Shown: positions 10,113-20,700 of the stretch, piece by piece | Position numbering within the stretch: the stretch's first letter is position 1 | How the letters are laid out: each line of letters begins with the position of its first letter | DNA from: Taeniopygia guttata | Lineage: Eukaryota; Chordata; Aves; Passeriformes; Estrildidae | NCBI RefSeq assembly: GCF_048771995.1 | Contig: NC_133030.1 | Span: forward strand, 42,036,001 to 42,100,000 | Direction of reading: 5' to 3' | Length of the DNA stretch: 64,000 nucleotides | The notes under the pieces: generated by a model | Told to the model about the DNA's origin: nothing | Databases searched by the model: none | The model's input: only the letters and a program-made list of their open reading frames with translations | Translations under genes and position numbers: made by a program

Positions 10113-13008
10113 CTGCAGCAAGATGGGCATCAGCCAGTGACACCACCCTGTCATGGTTTCTGCTTATCCCCACAGACGCCACCACCCCCTTTCCCCTGAT
10201 CCCCCTCCTCACCTCGAAGTCATTCCCCTTGTTGTAGTGCATGTTGAGGGCACGGAAGAGCTCCGAGTCCCGGGAGACCTGGAGCGTGCAAGCATCCACA
10301 ACACCCTCCAGCAGGGCCTGCCGGGCAAACTTCTCCACCTGGATGTAGTAAAACTCACGGAAGTTGCTGAACCACTTGATGAGCTGAGAGGTGATGCAGC
10401 GGCTGAACTGGTGGGGGAGAGCCAGAGGATGGGGTCAGGCCAGCTTGGATCCTTCCTCCCCACGAGCCCCTGCAAACCCAGCCAGGCACTGCTGGACTGG
10501 CCCAAACCCAGCCCTGCCCCACGCTGGGGCAATGACATCAGGGTGTTGAGGTGTTCTCCACACTGAGATTCGGATCCTGGCTGCCCTCCAGTGAGAAGGC
10601 ACATTCATGGGGTGCTTTAATCTGAGTATCTCAATTGCACAGAGCGAACAGCTGACAGCCCATGTCTGCCACAGCCCTGTGCGCCTGCTCCTGGGCAGCC
10701 CTTGCTGGAATTGGTGCTGTCCCTCATCTCCTGCCAGCAAAAGCAGCCCTTTCCCCATGGTTCCCCAGGGAGGCAGGCTAGGTGCCCCACCACACGTGAG
10801 CCCCGCCCAGCACCAAGTTCTGGCTGCTGCCCTTTTACCTGCACATCAAGGAAGTAGGTCTTCAGCAGAGTGGAGCTGGGGTAGCGGGTGAAGAAAAACA
10901 TCAGCTTGGCCTTCTTCAGGTGCCCAGGAGTCAGCGCCTCCTGCATCTGCCTTGGGGTCAAGGAAAGCCTACACATGGCAAACCCTGAGCTCGGCATGTC
11001 CCTGAGCACCACCCCCAACACATACATGGCTAGTGCCCTCATAGCCCTTCATGGCCTGTCAGTGGGGCAGAGGGGGTTCATCCTTGGCTGGACAGCCACT
11101 GTTTTCTCCATTGAGAATCCCTGAGGAAGCTAATGCTCCCCACAGCATTTCACAGTCATGTGAGAACCAGAATTTCCATGAGGCTCCTGTTCATGGTTTA
11201 GGATGGCAGGATCCCCAGTATGGCCCAAGAGGTGGCTTGGTAGCTCCTGGCTTATACCCATAGCTACACTACAGCGCCTGACCAACCCTGAGGAGTGGCA
11301 GTGCTCCTCCATGGCTTATCCTCTATCCTCTGTAACCCTTTCCTGCCCCCACCTGTTTAGCTCCCTATGGACCAGAAGGGACCTTGGCCTTGCTGGGGAG
11401 ACCAGCAGGGAGACCAGTGGGGCAGTGCCAAGCTGTGGCTCCAGAGGATGAGGGGAGCACATTCCCCAGGGACCTCCAGCTGCCCCCAAAGGATATATGG
11501 GTCGAGGCAAAGGGCGCTCCATCATTTGCAGCTGGCAGCTCACCGTGGCCATCCCTGCCAGCTGGCAGTAGTGCCAGGCTCTCCATGCTGGCAGGGCTCA
11601 GGGGCAGGGGATGGTGCTGCTGCTGTCTCACAATCGATGACCTCAGTTTGACAGTTCCCCAGGGCAAGCTGAGGGGCTCTGGACAGCCCCTCTCCGGAGC
11701 AGATGGGCTCTCACGAGAGTCACGGCCCCAGAGGCTGTGCTGGCCATAGCCCAACAGCTGGCTCAGCAGCTGGCTGTTCTGGACAGGGGTAGCTGAGCCC
11801 AGTGCACAACCCATGCTGGGTACCCGAGAGGATTTTCTGACCCCCTTTGAACTGAAGGAGGCAGCATAAGAGCCCAGGCTCTTCCCCAGAGCTCTTGGCA
11901 GGACCTCAGCCTGGGGTGAGCCCAGGGAGCCTGGTGCATTCATGGGAGATGGCTTAGCAAGTGGCTTTCTGCATTCCCCACCAGCAGAATACTCTCTCCT
12001 GGCATCTGGCCCCAGCATCGGAAGGCTGTGGTGCTGCTTCTGGATGTGGCTGTCTGCCTTCAGCCAGACAGTCTTCAGGACAGAGTCCACTACCTGGGAT
12101 GTCACCGCAGACAGCTCGTGCTTCAGTGCCTGTGAGAGTACCCTCACTGCCGAGGGCAGGTTACCTGTGTCACCTCTGTCCTCAGCCTCCTCCACTCCAC
12201 ACACTTCCAGGACGCTCCTCCTGAGAGGCACTTTGTGTGGGCTGCTGGTGAAAGTGGCACTGTCCTTGTTCGGTCTGTCTTCAGGCTTTCCAGGCAGTGG
12301 CTGCACTTTCTCTGAATCTTCCTGCGTTTGGGCAGCATTCTCAGAGTCACAGACTTGGTAGAACTTCTCCTGAAGCCACCTCAACTGCTGCTCTAAAAAG
12401 CAGAGCTGTTCTTTCAGCTGCTGGCAGCCCTTGGCATGGGAGCTGCCCCCTGTGGGAGCCACTTGTCCAGCTGCCCCCATGCCCTGCTGGGGCACCCTTG
12501 GCTTCCTCTTGCTCTCCTGGGGCATCTCACCACCCCTTTCCCTCCCATGCCTAAAGGCTGCCTCCTGGCTCGTGTCAAATGCCTGTGGGGTTGGTGGGAG
12601 ACTAATGCCCTGGATGATGCTCTCCACCCTGGCCCGCTTGGCTCGTAAGTGCTGGTCACAGAGCTGCTCCCGTGGGTGCTGGTTGGAGAGCTGGTCCCCA
12701 TCACCAGCACAGGGCATGGGAGCTGGGGCACAGCTCCTGGGGAAAGCCAGGGGTTGAGCTTCTTCTCCAGGACATGCACCACATTTGTAGCCATGAGGCA
12801 GGGCTGCTGCCTGAGAGGAAGGGAAAAGAATGGTGGGATCCAGGTTCCTCCCAACCATTGTGTGGCTGAGGAGCTGTGGTATCAGGGATGCACTGGGGGA
12901 AGGCAAGAGAGAATCAGTCTGGAAACAGGGCTCCAATTTCAGCTCCTGGCCATGCCCTGAAGTGGCACAGTCTCTATCCTGCTCAAAGCCAGTCCTGCTG
13001 TCCATCAT
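9927..13008 (-). CDS. PROX2: PROX2, prospero homeobox protein 2
   Basis: Nuclear transcription factor of the Prospero family, paralogue of PROX1. Coding exons, in reading order: 13008-11474, 10968-10839, 10407-10213, 10112-9927; phases fit and give about 681 aa (human is near 590). Visible parts: an RAKRARVES motif near residues 122-130, as in PROX1 and PROX2; a leucine-rich helix ending LQEKFYQ near 198-218; a [20 protein letters not shown] stretch as in PROX1; and the Prospero domain from about 524 to the C-terminus. The start at 13008 is chosen because the next residues align loosely with the PROX1 N-terminus (IPQLLSHTM against ISQLLKNNM) and a strong acceptor ends at 13081. An in-frame ATG at 12858 is the alternative. 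The donor after exon 1 (11474) is weak and uncertain; the last three exons are firm. Confidence 0.88.
10213..10407 (-). CDS. PROX2: PROX2 exon 3, homeodomain core
   Basis: Encodes [20 protein letters not shown] and continues through EKFARQAL to [13 protein letters not shown]. This contains the recognition-helix motif [12 protein letters not shown] typical of the divergent Prospero homeodomain. 65 codons, phase 0 at both ends, good acceptor and donor. Confidence 0.93.
10839..10968 (-). CDS. PROX2: PROX2 exon 2, start of the Prospero domain
   Basis: Encodes [20 protein letters not shown] and on to YFLDVQ, almost identical to the PROX1 sequence at the start of the homeo-Prospero domain. The donor CAG|GTAAAA at 10839 is clear. 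The acceptor is taken at 10969 (TGTGTAG) because its phase fits the upstream exon; an acceptor at 10947 directly before ATGCAG is also possible. Confidence 0.85.
11474..13008 (-). CDS. PROX2: PROX2 large N-terminal coding exon
   Basis: Single exon of about 511 codons holding the whole N-terminal half, as in PROX1 and mammalian PROX2. It carries the nuclear-localisation-like KRARVE motif, a short leucine-rich helix and long Ser/Pro/Gly-rich linkers that are poorly conserved. The open frame continues beyond 11474 to 11365, but that tail has no counterpart in the family. The donor GGAG|GTCCCT at 11474 is the one whose phase fits the next exon; it is not a strong consensus. Confidence 0.7.
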
Positions 13009-13080
13009 ATTTTCTTCCTGCCTGGACAGACTGGCAGATTTCCCAGGTGTTTGATGTTTCTGCCTGCTAGTGATGTGGAA
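13009..13080 (-). other. PROX2: PROX2 5' UTR segment of the first coding exon
   Basis: A strong acceptor (CTTGCTCTTTTTCCAG on the minus strand, ending at 13081) begins this exon, leaving about 72 bases before the proposed ATG at 13008. The frame stays open through it, so a longer N-terminus is not excluded. Confidence 0.45.
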
Positions 13081-13081
13081 C

Positions 13082-15097
13082 TGGAAAAAGAGCAAGAAAC
13101 AGGACCTCATACAGCAGTTTTCCAAGCACGGGGCCAGAGATTTTTTTCTCTCAGATTTCCATGGCATCCATGCTCCCCTCCAAAAACTACTTCACCAGGG
13201 AATGACCCAGGAAGAAACCTTCAGGCACTGCAAAACCTGTGGGCAGACTGTCAGATATCACACAACAGCAGCAACACCCTGGGCACCACCACACCTCCCA
13301 CCTACCAGCCAGGCATTCACCATGTCTGGAGTACATTTCACCTACTTTGAGCCTGGCAGTGCCTGGCAGCACAAACTTCCCACATCAACAGCTGCATCTG
13401 CGCCAGAGGCATTTGGGGAAACTGCCCTCTGGGCTTGTGGACTCTGGTATGAGGGCAGGGAACACCAGGCAGAGCCCTCTGCCACATACACCTGGGCAAA
13501 GGGGTGGGTTTGGGTGCTGCTCCTGGGTGTTGGCAGAGCACAGAGGAGCAGCTGCATCCCTGGTGAAGATATTCACAGCACACAGCCATCTAGGCCATGG
13601 GTCCTGCTGGCTTCTGATGGTCCCAACACTTGCCAGCAGAGCCCCCAAGCACAGGGATGGGTGGCAGCACTTAGGGGCTGGGCCAGCACCAACAGGCTGG
13701 AGGAGGGCACAGAGAGGGTGAAAGTGCAATGTGACCTGCTGTGAGCAGGATGCATCGAGATGTTCAGGCTAATACAACATGGGCTTCCTAAGTGCTTGGC
13801 TAAACACTGAATAAAAGAAATGAGGATGGGGATTATCAGGGAAGAGAAAAAATACTGAGCCAGCAGCCCCAGGCTTAAAATTGTCATACTGGCTCCAAGT
13901 ACAGATTCACCCCCTCTGCTCATTCCCCACTTGCACAGCTTTGCAAAAGAAGGTGTAAAACATTGTATCCTGGTCAATTGCACAGTAACTGTCCCTGTGG
14001 GATGTTTCTTCCTTATCCACCTTAATTAGCAGTAGCTTTGCACCGTTTAATTAGGACAGCTCTTGTCTTTTCCAGACACCTTTAAAGTCTGATATTCTTT
14101 TGCTATTCCCAGAAATGCTTGATCATTTTCAACACCATCAGTCTCCTGCCCCTGTAACTGCCTTGTGCCAAGTCCTCCAGGCAGTGTAGAAAATGGGTTT
14201 CTTCTCAGGGGTTTTAAGCAGGTTGCCTTTTTTCAAACAACCATGAATTCCAGGCAGGTGCCAGGGAGAGTTCTACCTTTTGCAGAGCCATAGTCTTGAC
14301 AAACCAAGTATTTTCTGGGTTATCTGACACCACATGTTGATCTGTGATGTCTCCCCATCCGTCCTGACCACTGGGGTTTCATTTTCCTAAGAGTCTGCTG
14401 TAGGGTATTTCAAACTGCTCAGTTTATCCACAGGCAGCACGAGGCTGGGATGCCAGCAGCTCTCAACATCCTGCCTTGCCCTTGTTACAAGTTTCACCCT
14501 TGCCTGCAGCTGCCTCTGAGCCTGCCATCTGCACCCAACAAAGTCCCACAGCAAACACATTGCAGTCATGGATTCCATCCAACCTTAATCCTTTCCTCAA
14601 TGGTGTGGTCCTGTAATCTCACTTGTTTTTCTATAGAAACACCTTCTTTTGACATTTTCTCACAATTTCTCTCTGTGTGTTGTGATGTGCTGTGCTCAAC
14701 AGCAAGGTCAGGAGCTTACCTGTCCCCTGGGCTGGGACTTCCCAGCCTCCTGGAACCTGGGTGATACATCCCTTTCAAGCAGCTCGAGTCAGAGCTGGCA
14801 AGGTGACTTCTACTTGCTTAAGGTTTCAGCACCACTGCCTTTTTTTCTGGAGACTGGGAGGGAGGGAGCAGGGCGTGCTGTCCCAAGCCACGGCAGCCCG
14901 CCGTGCGTGGCCTTGGCTCCCGTCACAGCATCCCCGGCACCGCAGGACCAGAAGGTGCTGCCCAAGCGAACCGCGCCTGCTGGTGCGGCTCTTTCCCCAC
15001 GGAGTTTGCAGGTCCGTGCTTTGGTTCCCACTCTTACTCTGAACTTTCACCAGTGCCACCCTCCAGAACACTAAAAAGCAGCCGAGACTCCTCCTAC
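13082..15097. other. Probable PROX2 first intron, nothing coding recognised
   Basis: If the upstream exon near 15.1 kb is real, this is the first intron of PROX2. Open frames here are Gly/Pro/Cys-rich and unlike known proteins. No repeat element stood out. Confidence 0.4.
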
Positions 15098-15370
15098 CTG
15101 AAGAGAAAGACAGGAACGAAACGCAGATGCTGAGAAGACAGCGTGCCTTCTCCAAAACTGAAGCCACCCCTCATGGGCTCCCTGGGCGCTCCTGGGTGGG
15201 ACAACAACCCGGAGCAGCGAGCTGTCCCTGCAGACGGCGATCCCCCCGAGCCGTCCCCGCCGCCCATGCCCGGTCTGTGCCGCCGTGCCCGCCGTGCCCG
15301 CGCCGCCGGCGGCCCCGGTGCCGCGGGGCAGCGCCGGTCCGTCCGCCCGCCGCGCTCGGGGCCTTAAAGA
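15098..15370 (-). promoter_or_regulatory. CpG-rich patch, possible PROX2 promoter and non-coding exon
   Basis: 15230-15365 is a short, dense CpG-rich stretch standing alone between PROX2 and DLST. On the minus strand it runs into a good donor, CTTTCTCTTCAG|GTAGGAG, ending at 15098, in the right direction for an upstream non-coding PROX2 exon that would splice to 13080. No transcript evidence is available, so it could instead be an unrelated enhancer or an unlinked promoter. Confidence 0.35.
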
Positions 15371-15419
15371 GGGAGTGGGAGGCCGGAGGCAGCCAACCAG
15401 CTGGGAACGACTTCTGAAT

Positions 15420-16780
15420 ATGCAGATGGACACCCAGGAGCTGATGTCCGACACCACCTTCCCTGCTGGCTCCCGCACTCATAGCCCCTGGGCCAGGCAG
15501 GCAAGGGATATCGGGGGCCGAGCTGCTGGCGCCCAGGTGGGCAGAGGCCCACAGCAGCAATTTTCCCCTGGAAATTGCCCCATTCAGGACCCAGGATAGT
15601 GCAATGTTGGTGAGACATGCAAATACACCAGGCTGACAAGCAGTGCCACAAGCACAAGGAAGGAGCTGGTCCAGATCCCACCAGCTACGCATCTTCCATG
15701 GAAAGTGGCCACATCCCGCACTCTGGGGGCGCGAGGCAATTTGGCTGTCCTGGAGGTCTGCAGCACAGGACATGGCCAAGAAATGGGACAACACAGGAAA
15801 AGCAGCAACACAGAGTCCCTTGCTTGTCTCAGGGTTCTTTACAGACAGCCCAGCAGAGCTGGCATCACTCCCAACTGAGCACGTCCTGACCCAGCCCCAG
15901 GACAAACCTTCCTGCCCCAGCAGCACATGTGGCTGGCAGAAACTTCTCATGCAGGAGCTGGGGTTGGCTGGGCAAAGTCTAGCCATGCATGCCACTCCTG
16001 GGGCTTTATCTGCTTTGCTTCCACATGCTAACTGAGCACAGCAGTGCTTAGTGTATTCACTGGGTAGGCAGGAGGCTGTGGTTAAAGGCAGTTGACATCG
16101 GGTGGTCAATATTGTTCAAGGATATTAGCCTTCAAAAGACAGATGATAGAGAAATCCCTGGCAGAGAGCCTTTCTGGTTCAGTTATCATTTATTAGAGCA
16201 GTCAGCTCATCCTCAAAGCCTCAGAGACTATCCCCTGTTGATTTTTATTCAACCTCTTTCCTTTGAAAATGATCTCATATTTTGAAGTTTGCAGTTAACC
16301 ATTCATAAATTATTAAGCAGTGGCTAAATTAAGCACATGTGCGTAACCCAGACTTGGCTCCTTGAGAGATGCCTGGCTGCCAGACAGCCCTTTATAACTA
16401 TCCCAGGCTGATTCTCAGAATCTGTAAATAGGTTCCTTGGGTTTTCTTCCACCTGTGGTTCCCTGCCTGGGAGCAGGCAGAAAACAGAATGTAGCTGGGG
16501 AATTCTCAAATGTTTTCGACATACAGAGCACACCTGAGGAACAGGGCTTACTTGTGGACTCGTTTTCCTGTTTGCCATGGTGAGATGACCTCATTGCCCG
16601 TTTCTAACCTTGTGGCATCCCACTGGGTGATGCTTGTGGCAACACCACCCCACACGAGATCAGCCCCATGGTTTGCCGAGGTGAGCAGGCAAACCACGGG
16701 CACGGCCGTCCTGCAGTGACCCACAGCTGCTTCAAAGAACAGCGTCACAAAACGGCACTCTTCGTAATGCACAGGGTTAT
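15420..16780. other. Intergenic stretch between PROX2 and DLST
   Basis: No exon or repeat family recognised. Several open frames cross it, but none resembles a known protein or has plausible splice partners. Confidence 0.4.
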
Positions 16781-16905
16781 TTATTTACATATACTATTAC
16801 ATATCATAACATCGATATATCCATATACGTGTTTATATTAATATGTGTAATACATAGATAGTTCATATGTATGTGATCTATATGTAATAGTATTTAATGT
16901 AACAG
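16780..16905. repeat. AT-rich inverted repeat
   Basis: A very AT-rich block of about 125 bases. ATACTATTACATAT at 16791-16804 is matched exactly by its reverse complement at 16880-16893, and the stem continues outward with TTACAT against ATGTAA after a two-base offset. The block ends about 70 bases before the DLST CpG island begins. Confidence 0.75.
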
Positions 16906-16969
16906 ATAATATACAGGATGCATTAACACCTGTATTATTACACACACGGTAACACACAGGAATATTATG

Positions 16970-17700
16970 CGCAGGGCCTCGCCCCCGGCCCGGCCCGGCC
17001 CTGCCCCCGGCCCGCCCCGGCTGCCCCCCCGTTCTGGGGCGGTTGGTCCGGCCCCCCGCGCTTCCGCCTCGCGCCGGGCCTGGTTCCGGTGTCCGCCCTG
17101 CGGCCCCTCCCGCCGCCGCCGCCGCCGCCGCGATGGTGCCGCTGTGGCGGTCCCGCTGCCTCGGCCGCGCGCTGGGCCGCTCGCTGCGCGCCCTCCGGCA
17201 GGTACGGCCCGCGGGCAGCGGCCGCGGGGAGCGGGCGGCAAGGGAGGGCGGCGGCCGGGCGGGCGAGGTCGGCGGCGCCAAGGGCACCGGGACGCGTCCC
17301 CTGCTGCCGGGCGCTCCGCACCGCCGCCCCGGGGCGCGGCAGGGCCGGGCACGGGAAGGGCCGGCGAGGCTGTCCCCCAGCGGGGGCCGCGGTGGGCGCG
17401 GCGCTGCCCGTTCCCCGCGGGTGCCGCTGCTCCGCGGGCAGGCCCGGCCCGCGGGAAGGGCGCGGCACCGGCAGAGCCGGGCGGCGGGAAGGGCTGGCGG
17501 GAAGGGCTGCGAACGGCGCCGCGCTCGGGCTCCGCCGGCCCGCCCGTCAGCGGCATTTGGGGCCCTCGCTGCTGGCAGCCACCGGCCTGCGCTGGCAGAG
17601 ACCCCCCGGCCGGGGCGCGCCGGTGCGGGACCGGCAGCAACCGGCGCGCGGTTTGGTGTTTGAATCCTGTGCTCGGCTTTCAGGGCAGACGGTGGTAACA
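16970..17700. promoter_or_regulatory. DLST: DLST CpG island and promoter
   Basis: An abrupt change from AT-rich to strongly CpG-rich sequence, with several GC boxes (GGGGCGG and CCCCGCCC forms) and a CTTCCG ETS-like core just upstream of the ATG at 17133. It covers the first exon and the start of intron 1, as expected for a housekeeping mitochondrial gene. No TATA box was seen. Confidence 0.8.
17133..17201 (+). CDS. DLST: DLST exon 1, start of mitochondrial presequence
   Basis: Begins [20 protein letters not shown]: Arg-rich, without acidic residues, amphipathic as in mitochondrial targeting peptides and similar in pattern to human MLSRSRCVSRAFSRS. The ATG follows a (CCG)n run that ends CGCG. 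Donor CAG|GTACGG. Confidence 0.9.
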
Positions 17701-20700
17701 CTGCTGGCTGCAGCGTGGGCTTAACCCTGGGGCTGCCCTTGGCCAGCCGCGTCCTGTGTCCTGCTGCTCACACCTTCCATTTCAGCTTCATGTGCACACA
17801 CATGTATGTGCATACCTACGGCATGAGAAAGATCACTTCTCTTCCAGTGACCAGCTGGAGCCTTCCAGCATGAGACTTGGTTTTAGACATGCTGTAAATG
17901 TAGGCAAGCAAGTGTTGACAGCCAGTTGTAATGTACCAACACCTTTGTGTGTATACATGTAAAACTGTGTTATGAACAACTTACAAGTAACTGTATAGTT
18001 ACAGTTTATTATAGATATATTAGAGAAAAATTGGTTATAATGCAGTTTTAACAAGCCTATTAAAGTGTCATTTTAGCAATATTTAACCTTTGTCAGCTCT
18101 CAGTGGTGTTGTGTAATTATAAAGAACAGGAAGAAATCAGATGGAGTATTCAAACCTTTTACAAAACTAGTCTGAAAATCGGGAGGTTTTAGGCTGAAGG
18201 CTAGTTAACCTGTTAGATCTACTGAAAGAGTTATAGTAGTAGTTTGCTTTCCATTTGAACAGCGATATGGGAAGTAAATTTTGATTATTATGTAAAACAG
18301 GCTTTTTGGAGAGATAGAAGAAAATTCCAGAACTTGGCAAACCTCTGATGGCAGAAGTGAGAACAGTAGACATGTACAAAATTCAGAAGTGGAGGATTGA
18401 ATGGGGGAAGAGTGGAGTCAGTGAGGGTGAGGGAGGGTTGACTGGGTTTTGACTGTCTGTAGAAGAAGAAAAGGTTCTGAATTCATATCAAGTAGAAACC
18501 AGGAATGTGCATCAATAGCTTGTAGCACGTAAGAGTTGGGGCAGGAGCAGGCAGACATTGAAGGCTATGTGAAAAACTCCAGAGAAGAGCTAGTCTGGAA
18601 AAGGTAGGTTTGATCAGGGGCTGCGTAAAGTGCTTTGAGAATCAAATCCTTCTGTTTATGGGCAGGAGTTCGTAAAGAACTTTTTCTTTCCTGTTTGATC
18701 CTCCCCTCATGGCTGGAGGAGTTCTGAGCCTGTTGTCTTAGTAACAGCATCCACCACTCAGCATTATCTCCATCCCATCGTGGCACCTGCCCTCCCATGC
18801 TATATATAATTGTTTTGATACCCATGAAAGCCGTGCAGCGGGATTTTCGTGTGGAGCAGGGGTTTGTGCTCATCTTTGTTGGAGCAGCAGCTGCTTTGCT
18901 CTCAAGAAGCCATGGCTGGAGAGCCAATTGCTGCTTTGCCTGTTTTTGGAGCTGCACTGCACTGGCCTTCTGGTTTGCCTCTGTTCAAATGAGCTGCACT
19001 GTCACGTTCATCAGATTCCTTACCTGAACTGGTCCCTCACTGTTGGTATACAGGCTGTTGTTTTGGCTGATGTATTCCATCCTTTATTTCAGTGTGTAGT
19101 GACCTACTGGAAGGTGATGGCTCCATAAAGGTGTAGCCTGGGACGGTGCATGCCAGGGTCACTTTCACGTAGTAACAGTTATAAAAACGATTCTGAGAGG
19201 TCATGTGAAACAAGAGGGAAATATTAATCACTTGGTACATGAGTCACTGGCTAATTAGACCAAGATTTCTTTCCCCCAGTGAAGGCTGTCTTTTTAAACT
19301 GACCCAAAGTGCCAATGCCACGTAGCAAAACTTAAATATTTCCATTCTCACTGAAAAAGCTCCAGTAGAAGGCAGAGGGCAGATTTAGCCAAGTATCCAG
19401 GAAGAGGTGCAGTCAGAATGATTCCTTCAGGGAAAAAAGGGAACAGGAAGCAGCCCTGTCCAGCGTCTTCTGAAGCTGAATGTTCATCTCAGAGGTACTG
19501 TGGTTAAGAGATAGACACACACAGCAGTTCTGCAGAATGTAATCCAGTGAAATCACAATATCTTTTATTAGTGGCTTCCTCCTCACATTAAGCTCTTCCC
19601 CTAATTTCTTAACCTTAAGGGCAAAGGGTAGAGTGATACCAATTTTTTCTTTAATTTTGCTACTTGCCACCACTGGTGGAAGAGAGCTGCAGATGTATTT
19701 TCTCACAGCAATTTATTGTAGGACAGACCTTCTACATTTTCTTTTTTGTTTTAACTCCACAGTAAACTGGTCCTGAGCAAATAAAATTCTCTGGTTTTGC
19801 ATCAGTCTGAGGCTGTTCCTTTCTTAACAATTTATTGTCTGGTGTGCTAGGAATGCCTTTAACCATTTTTTTTAATAAAGCACCCAAGGAAACAGTAATG
19901 GCTAGAGGGGAACTCAGGTTGCTTGATACTCAGTTTGTGATTGACTCCATGCTATCTTGGACACTACAGAAAGTGGAAAAAATATGATCAATACAGAGTG
20001 CTGAGGATTGTGGTATCTAGAGAGCTGACCCAGTGGAGGGCTGACCCACTTAAGTTGGAGTTTGTCTTACTGATCCTGGCTTAGAGCTGGCTCTACACAA
20101 ACCAGATCTGAGTTAGCAGGGACCAGTGCTGCACCAGGATTAGTTATTGTTGCATTCAAGATGACTCTACAAAGTCTGCACATTGCTTCCTGCTTTCCCT
20201 TACCCAGGCAGACTTGGGGCAGGGGCTCCAGCAGGCCCTGCCAGAAGCCGGTTTTGCAGGACTGTTGGTTCGGGATTGTTGATCCCTGCACTGAACTGCC
20301 GAGCAGGGCAGCTGTGTGGTGTTGTGCTGGAGCTTAGCAGTAAGTCACACTGGCTGCCTGCATCCTTGGCACAGCTAATCATAACCCCGTTGAATTGCCC
20401 ATTGATCACTGAGTTGTCTCTGTGTTAATATCCAACAGTCAAATCCATTTATAAGCTTGGATAATTAAATCACCAATGGGTAGATTCCAGGCCTGTTAGT
20501 AGTTTTGATACAAAGTGTTCAATGAAAACATTTTTGTATGCTGCAGCACTCAGTCCTGTAGATGGTGTGCCAAGCTTAAGTATATTGTTGGTCCTTGGTC
20601 TCTGTTGTCTTGCCACACAGCTCCTTAAATTATTTTGATATTTAAGGTCAGTTATATCCCATCCTGGATATAACTGAAGCTGAAATCAGAGCTTGTATGC

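Noticed and set aside
11365-11473. Continuation of the large PROX2 frame past the proposed donor
   Set aside because: It has no counterpart in the Prospero family, and the next exon must be joined before it to reach the conserved domain.
15171-16109. Minus-strand frame of 312 codons upstream of PROX2
   Set aside because: The part over the CpG patch is Arg/Gly-rich filler and the rest is Cys/Ser-rich without family similarity; no splice logic links it to PROX2.
16838-17701. Long open frames on both strands over the DLST CpG island
   Set aside because: Same composition effect: Arg/Pro/Gly/Ala-rich frames in all directions, with no similarity to any family.
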